Positions 59,010 through 64,000 of a stretch of 64,000 nt of DNA are shown one piece after another. This DNA is from Limnanthes douglasii subsp. nivea (taxonomy: Eukaryota > Streptophyta > Magnoliopsida > Brassicales > Limnanthaceae), in assembly GCA_036936605.1 (NCBI GenBank), contig JAUPFV010000005.1:126474453-126538452 (forward strand), given 5' to 3'. Made by a program: the position numbers and the translations under genes. Position 1 is the stretch's first letter. Each line of letters opens with the position of its first letter. Under the pieces are notes generated by a model. The model had not been told where the DNA came from. It made no database searches and saw only the letters and a list, made by a program, of their open reading frames with translations.

Positions 59010-59990
59010 ATTTAAAAATATTTCGTGTATCTTGACTAATACAATAAAAAGAACATCTATATGGAGACGCTTGTTCAATTTATTCAAGACGATATGTAAA
59101 ATACAAACTGAAACGATGCGAATACAAATTGAAAAGGTTCGTACTGTTTGGAAAGAGCTATGTAACATATTCAGCCAATTGAGCAGTCTCCAAAGACATT
59201 TGAATGCATAAAAAACGCCCGACCATAACAAGAGAATTGGTAACACGTAAAAACAGAAAATGAAGATGATTTAATTCCTAGAAGATATATTTTTGAGACA
59301 AGAAGAGCAAGAGAGGAACGACCAACAAGGTCTACAAACACATAAGTAAAACTAACACTTCGTGTCTTTGTTGTAAAATCATATCCTAATGCCTACATGG
59401 ATTGGGAAATAGTATGAAGTATATCTTTGAGTATTACAGATATACGGAGAAAAATAAGTTTGCCCTAGCTGCTGCATATTTTTCAAAGAGTGCTATTATT
59501 TGGTGGGAAAAAGAGTGACAAAAAGAAGGAGGCAACGTTTCAGACTCATAGACAATTGGGAAGACATGAAGTTTCTTCTAAGGTCGAAGGTATGTACCTA
59601 CTCAATACTAGCGTAATGTACACAAACATTTTAAGGAGCTATCAAAAGTAATATTTTAATGACTTTGAACATCTCAAAAATCATTTGGAACCACAAGAGT
59701 ATGAGGAAGCACTAATAGTAGAATTTATAGAGGGTTTGTAAGAACTTATTGCAAGAGAGGACGAAAGGAAACAATACACTACGTTGTATGAATTATTTCA
59801 CATTTTTATCCATATAGAGTATTAAATCAGGCCCCAAAACACCACATCCAATTGGACTAGAAGTACACAATCGTGGACTCCAAGCAACAAAAAATCGTTG
59901 GATGAAGGAGAATTAGGAGAGACTAATACAAAAGTCAAGATTAAGATAATTTAAGTCCCAAAAATAACAAAAACAGATTGGTATGTAAAT
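59010..59990 (+). pseudogene. E4 gag remnant
   Basis: Plus-strand readings at about 59390-59520 give MDWEIVMKYIFEYYRYTEKN, then KFALAAAYFSKSAIIWWEKE, the capsid core of a plant gypsy gag (usual form: DYLEWERKMEKIFE... LAVAYFTKYALIWWE). Fragments of the later part (RRYVPTQY) follow near 59585, with many stops. The 59010-59380 part matches the gag N-terminus only loosely. Confidence 0.7.
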
Positions 59991-60477
59991 CAACTCTATT
60001 TTTATCTCCTAATGTTATTTCTTTGGAGTGTCTAATAGAATCTATCCACAATGATTTGACAAAACCTGTTGAGGATTTTCTTTATTTTAACCGAGACATA
60101 TCTACCTATTGAAATGTCTTTTACGCCAAATTAAGAGAATGATTTTGATGATTGTATTATAGAAGAGATCTATCACGAGTTACCACAAATTCATTGGATA
60201 GAGCATAAGATTGACTTGACATCATGAACATCCATTCTAAACAGCCAACTTATATAACAAATCCATAGAAGACAACAAAATTGCAAGGACAAGTTTGTAT
60301 GCAATCTGGTTCGAAAATCACATGGATAAAGACTAAGGGGAAATTTTAAAGTTACAAAAATATTAATTGAGAAAGTCAACAAGTGACACGATGATATGAA
60401 ACATAAATTTGAAATCATACCTTAAAACTTGATGAAAATGTCTTTTTAAAGAGTGAGAGAATGATATAAGAATTTTT
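59991..60477 (+). pseudogene. E4 pol remnant
   Basis: A short plus-strand piece near 60175-60260 reads LPQIHWIEHKIDLTS, then a stop, resembling the conserved LP.IRGIEHxID that opens gypsy RT. The bulk of pol is deleted; the rest up to the 3' LTR is unassignable. Confidence 0.45.
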
Positions 60478-61222
60478 TTGTTGTAAGTATTTTTACTTTA
60501 TAAGAAATTTTATCCTCTGAAACAGAATAAAATAGTTATCACATATTTCTTATCCAACAATTTCTTTCTAAGAATTTTTGTTATGCTCTAGAGAGTAAAG
60601 TAGACTTATTGAGTATTTATTATCCAATATTTATAATCTAAGTCTTTTTATTCCATTTAATAGAGTCAAATAGAGTTATGAGTATTTGTTATCCAATATT
60701 TACTTTTAAATTGCTCTATTCTATTTTGTTAAAGTCAAAGAAAATTATTATGTATTTATTATCCAAGATTTACTCTTGGAGTCTTTTAAGTCTTTAAACT
60801 CATTTAATTCTCTTTTAAGAGTGTTAAATAGAATCATTTTGTTTATATTACTCGTATTTATTTGTATGGCTATATATAAAGCATATAGTCTTGGTAATAG
60901 TCAGATTCATTCAAGTTAAAAAATATATCAATAAATTCAAATTTTTACTAAAATTACTTATCTATGATAAATCTATCTTTAACTATTCTTGTGAGAAACA
61001 AGTTTAGTTTCTTCTTATCAAAGACTTTCCATATTCTTTGTGGAATATCTCGATTCATCCTCTATCTATCCTATCTTATCTGATTTCATATGTGATTGTT
61101 CTCTGAATATAAGTGAGTCAACCCAACACTCCATCTACCACTACACTCATCATCTGAATTCTATTCAAGTTGTGAGTGTTCTCTGAACATCAACTTATAC
61201 ATCCAAATCGTTGTGCCTATAT
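60478..61222 (+). repeat. E4 3' LTR
   Basis: The counterpart of 53975-54768, with a TATATATAA box at about 60872 and the same subrepeats. It is clearly diverged from the 5' copy, with many substitutions and indels, so E4 is much older than E1. Confidence 0.65.
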
Positions 61223-61681
61223 AAAAAATTATGTTAAGTTTTTAACATTTTTTACTCTTAAAAAATTTCAAGAATCGACATGGACCCTCGGCTGTCTTTA
61301 AAAAATCAATGTCTGTATTTAAGATTTTTTCAGTGTTCTAATACAAAAACTATTTGCTTATCAGCCACTATATGTTAAGTAAGCAACTGTAATTCTAACA
61401 AAGCTTTTACGAGGAAATCTTGAAGAACATATGAGCAATAGAGAGAGAAATAGAATGAGATGAAAGATAATAAGAAAGATTTCTCCTAATCATATTCAAA
61501 AACCTTATTTGTTGTATGTTCTATTTCCGTTAAATGACAGTTATATTACATATAAAAGTTTGATGTATTCAAGGTAAAACTAAGTATTTTTTTTTCTTTT
61601 TGAATGTCGTGATTTTAAGTATTTGTGTAGAACTTTCCCAAATATGTAACCTTTAGATTTTGGTATTTGACAGGTTATATT
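61223..61681. other. Spacer with no gene seen
   Basis: AT-rich sequence between the E4 3' LTR and the E3 LTR. No coding or repeat signal is recognised. Confidence 0.5.
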
Positions 61682-62103
61682 TGATGAGTCCGGATTTTGT
61701 CACCACTCTTTGTAAGAACCGGACAGGGGCAATTCGGACATCATCCATCTAACCAGACAGGGACGATTCGGACAACCTCCACTTACTAAACTGTCCAAAC
61801 AGAACTAAAGTATTAAAAACATAATCACTTCATGACTAAACTAATTACTTGTTTACTTAAAAGCTAGTGCGTCTTTAAACTCGACCCGAATCTATAAAAC
61901 ACAACCCGAAAGCCCATATGGCCCAAAAGATAAAGGGTATAAATACCCAACCACCTACATTAAATGAGGGTAATGAAAATTAAATACAACCAGGCAGCTC
62001 AATTCTCCCTCTACATTCTATCCAAACATTAAATACTCTCAAAATTCCACAAAACTCTAGACAAAATTACAAAATTACCTTCAAACAAAAATAAACCACA
62101 TCA
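61682..62103 (+). repeat. E3 5' LTR
   Basis: It starts TGATGAGTCC and ends CACATCA; 422 bp. It contains several CCGGACAGG-type motifs, a gtataaatacccaacc TATA block at about 61938, and the caaccaggcagctcaattct leader block shared with E1 and E2. Confidence 0.88.
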
Positions 62104-62106
62104 AAT

Positions 62107-62123
62107 TGGCGACCACAGTGGAA
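62107..62123 (+). other. E3 primer-binding site
   Basis: tggcgaccacagtggaa, one mismatch from the E1 and E2 site, three bases after the LTR. Confidence 0.8.
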
Positions 62124-62176
62124 GGACGACGGTGCCTGAATCCAGCATTCAAAACCATCAGAAAAAACCAGTCCGA

Positions 62177-63497
62177 ATGAATCCGGACGCACCGGAAGTA
62201 CCACCAGCTTTGCTTGAATTGGTGGGAGAAAATGATAAGTATACCATCGAGGAGCGTGATAGGTTAAAAATTGAAATAGAAGCTCTGAGGGCGGAGAGGG
62301 AAAAGATGGTCATAAAATAGAAATCAAAGGCGTCAGTTGCTCACCATACTGACAACCCTAGAGAGCATGAGCCCTCAAAAACCCATGTGAGTACAAAGAA
62401 GACTCATGCTGGCTGCAAAAAGTCTCACCGGTCTAAACCGATGGAGAGCTCTGATTTAGACTCAGAATCTTCCAGCAGCTCCTCGGGCGACGATCGAGTT
62501 GAAGAATCCTTGTCATCCAGTAGTGATGAGGGCCATTCTAAAAAGAAACAAAAGTTGGTTAAACAGTATTCAAGGAAAAGGGATATGCGTGGAAAGTTAA
62601 AGAGGCATATAGGCAAAGGGTCGTCTCATAGCCAGAGACACGTAGATCGGATGGTGATGGATAATTTTTTCTTCCATGATGAGCCAGGTATCTTTGCAAC
62701 TCCTAATGAGGATACCGTCTTCAGTCGTGGCCGGAATTGGAGACAATCTCCACTGTCCTCCAAAATCCTGTCCGGGAACCTTCCTAAGAGGTTTGACAGT
62801 ACAAAAATGGAAAAATACGATGGCAGTAAAGACCAGGAAAAAGGCCATGACATGAGGAGGTCTACTGAATCAGGTTGGAAAGCAAATTAACATGGATGAA
62901 ACAAAGAAAACCAGGGTGCACAGGCAGGTGAGGTCTGCTCCGGCTGCACCAAACCCAAACCAAAATCAGTCCGGGAACAAGGCTAGGGAGGTCGGGCAGA
63001 GTCATAACAGAGCCAAAGCTCAGTCTCAGCCAGTTGTGCCAGCACAGAGTCAACAATGTAGAAATAAGCGAGGGCCTTGGGTTCAACCGGAGTGGTTTGC
63101 TGAGTTAAAAGAAAACATAGCCACCATTTATGACAAAACGAAAGAAGAAGTACACTATAGAAGGCCGACTGCGTTACAATCTCCTAGGGAGAGCCGTAAC
63201 AATTGTTTCTGTCAGTATTATAATGATACTGTCCATACCACCGAAGATTGTATTGCTTTAAAACAAGAAGTCCAGAATTTTATTGAAAGAGGAAAGTTGG
63301 GAGCATATGTTAAAAGAAGAGAAGGCAATAGGCCTGATAACACTCACCGGGTTGGTCCAAATGCAGGCACATTAGCTCCGGAGGGGGCTATGGTGATAAT
63401 CGAGAGATTTGATATAGAGTCAGAGTACTTGGACCCTGACCCAACTCGGAATAGAGTGGGTGCCATTGAGGAGCGTTGCAAGACGGTTTCCGGGTAG
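62177..63497 (+). pseudogene. E3 gag with capsid core deleted
   Basis: It starts MNPDAPEVPPALLELVGEND (62177), as in E1. A TAG at 62318-62320 follows EREKMVIK. The next block (62387-62830) is clean through NLPKRFDSTKMEKYDGSK, then jumps to KGHDMRRSTESG, which is the out-of-frame equivalent of E1 KKAMTWGGLLNQ. About 385 bp, covering the capsid domain (E1 6635-7018), are missing. From 62892 the E1-like frame resumes (DETKKTRVHRQVRS, then the knuckle CQYYNDTVHTTEDC with the GH altered to VH) up to the junction at 63494. Confidence 0.82.
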
Positions 63498-64000
63498 TGC
63501 TTACCACCCCCAGACGGATGGTCAGACAAAGGTGGTTAACCGATCCCTTGGTAACCTGTTGCGCAGTCTGGTGGGAGATCATCCGAAGGCTTGGGATCAG
63601 CGCTTACCGCAGGCGGAGTTCGCCCACAACCATGCCCTTAACAGATCCACGGGTTTTTGTCATTTTCAGGTGATGTATGGTATTGTGCCTCGGGGTCCAG
63701 TAGACTTGTTAGCACTGCCTAGCAAGATTCGTCTTCATACAACTGCTGAGGAACTTGTCTCACAGATTCGCCAAACCCACCAGCAGACTCATGATCAGTT
63801 GGTCTTGAGCACCGCCAAGTATAAGTCTCAGGCAGATTCTCATCGTCATCTTGTTCAGTTCGAAGTTGGTGACTATGTGTGGGCAGTTTTAACAAAGAAT
63901 CGTTACCCTGCTAGTGAATACAACAAACTGGCCGCCCGGAAGATTGGTCCAGTAGAGATTGTGGAGCGGATCAATCCGAATGCTTATCGACTACGTTTGC
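63495..64000 (+). pseudogene. Integrase C-terminus of a different gypsy element, partial
   Basis: From 63496 an open frame runs to the window end: SAYHPQTDGQTKVVNRSLGN (the segment around the last catalytic Glu of integrase, here replaced by Lys in QTKVVN where the family has QTEVVN), RLPQAEFAHNHALNRSTGF, MYGIVPRGPVDLLALP, then VGDYVWAVLTKNRYPA and ARKIGPVEIVERINPNAYRL, the GPF/Y-type module. This matches chromovirus-like gypsy elements and not Tat. It starts abruptly in mid-integrase, directly after E3 gag. Confidence 0.85.

Larger units (their letters stand above)
53975..61222 (+). mobile_element. E4: old gypsy element with a nested LINE
   Basis: Two diverged direct repeats of about 0.75-0.8 kb (about 53975-54768 and 60478-61222) share long blocks, such as a gactatatataaat / ggctatatataaag TATA region, ttattcaagttaaaa, gagaaacaagtttagtttct and gagtgttct...gaacatcaact, in the same order and orientation. 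They bracket a decayed plus-strand gag (59.0-59.9 kb) and a minus-strand LINE. The first repeat is followed by ttatcatagcc, which may be a decayed tRNA-Met primer site. Borders are approximate by tens of bases. Confidence 0.72.
61682..63494 (+). mobile_element. E3: Tat-lineage element, 5' part only
   Basis: A 5' LTR, primer site and gag closely related to E1, joined at about 63494 to a different gypsy element. No pol, antisense gene or 3' LTR of this family follows within the window. It carries a capsid deletion and a premature stop, so it is defective. Confidence 0.88.

Overview
This window is nuclear DNA of a flowering plant, most likely a eudicot. The evidence is one intact intron-containing chloroplast-targeted gene (PsbO, the 33-kDa oxygen-evolving protein), a plant-type histone H2B copy, and a very dense load of plant transposable elements. 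There are no operons, CRISPR arrays, rRNA genes or convincing functional tRNA genes. PsbO at 26.2-27.7 kb is the only gene I would call functional with confidence.

Left third (1-26 kb): a nest of retroelements. A decayed Ty3/gypsy pol (1-1.4 kb) is followed by an L1-type LINE whose pieces lie at 1.7-4.7, 16.26-16.51 and 25.06-25.44 kb. The LINE is split first by a minus-strand gypsy fragment (4.74-5.41 and 16.01-16.26 kb). That fragment is itself split by a complete Tat-lineage gypsy element, E1 (5411-16005), which has identical 5-bp target-site duplications and LTRs differing at 10 of 504 positions. The LINE is split again by an older relative of E1, E2 (16510-25054). E1 has an in-frame gag-pro-pol design with a second, archaeal-type RNase H, but carries one frameshift, three stops and a changed protease active site. 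On the opposite strand, between pol and the 3' LTR, E1 carries a spliced gene of about 961 codons with its own TATA box and an 82-bp intron. E2 keeps a decayed version with the intron at the same position and phase. This antisense gene is the most interesting coding feature of the window.

Middle (26-54 kb): PsbO, with G-box, CCAAT and two I-box motifs upstream, is followed by a terminal-inverted-repeat element (28.6-29.9 kb) that carries an H2B gene lacking its start codon and shifted in frame. A tandem triplication of an 8.1-kb AT-rich unit (29441-53775) begins inside that element. The three units differ at only about ten positions that I could find. Each unit contains a dead 1.6-kb hAT transposon with 8-bp target duplications, a tRNA-headed SINE-like insertion with a 12-bp target duplication, a fold-back MITE, copies of a roughly 240-bp dispersed repeat, and several minisatellites.

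Right end (54-64 kb): an old gypsy element (E4) has diverged LTRs at about 54.0-54.8 and 60.5-61.2 kb, and a minus-strand L1 LINE lies inside it. Then comes a third Tat relative, E3, with LTR, primer site and a gag that has lost its capsid core. E3 is joined abruptly at 63.49 kb to the integrase C-terminus of an unrelated gypsy element that runs off the window.
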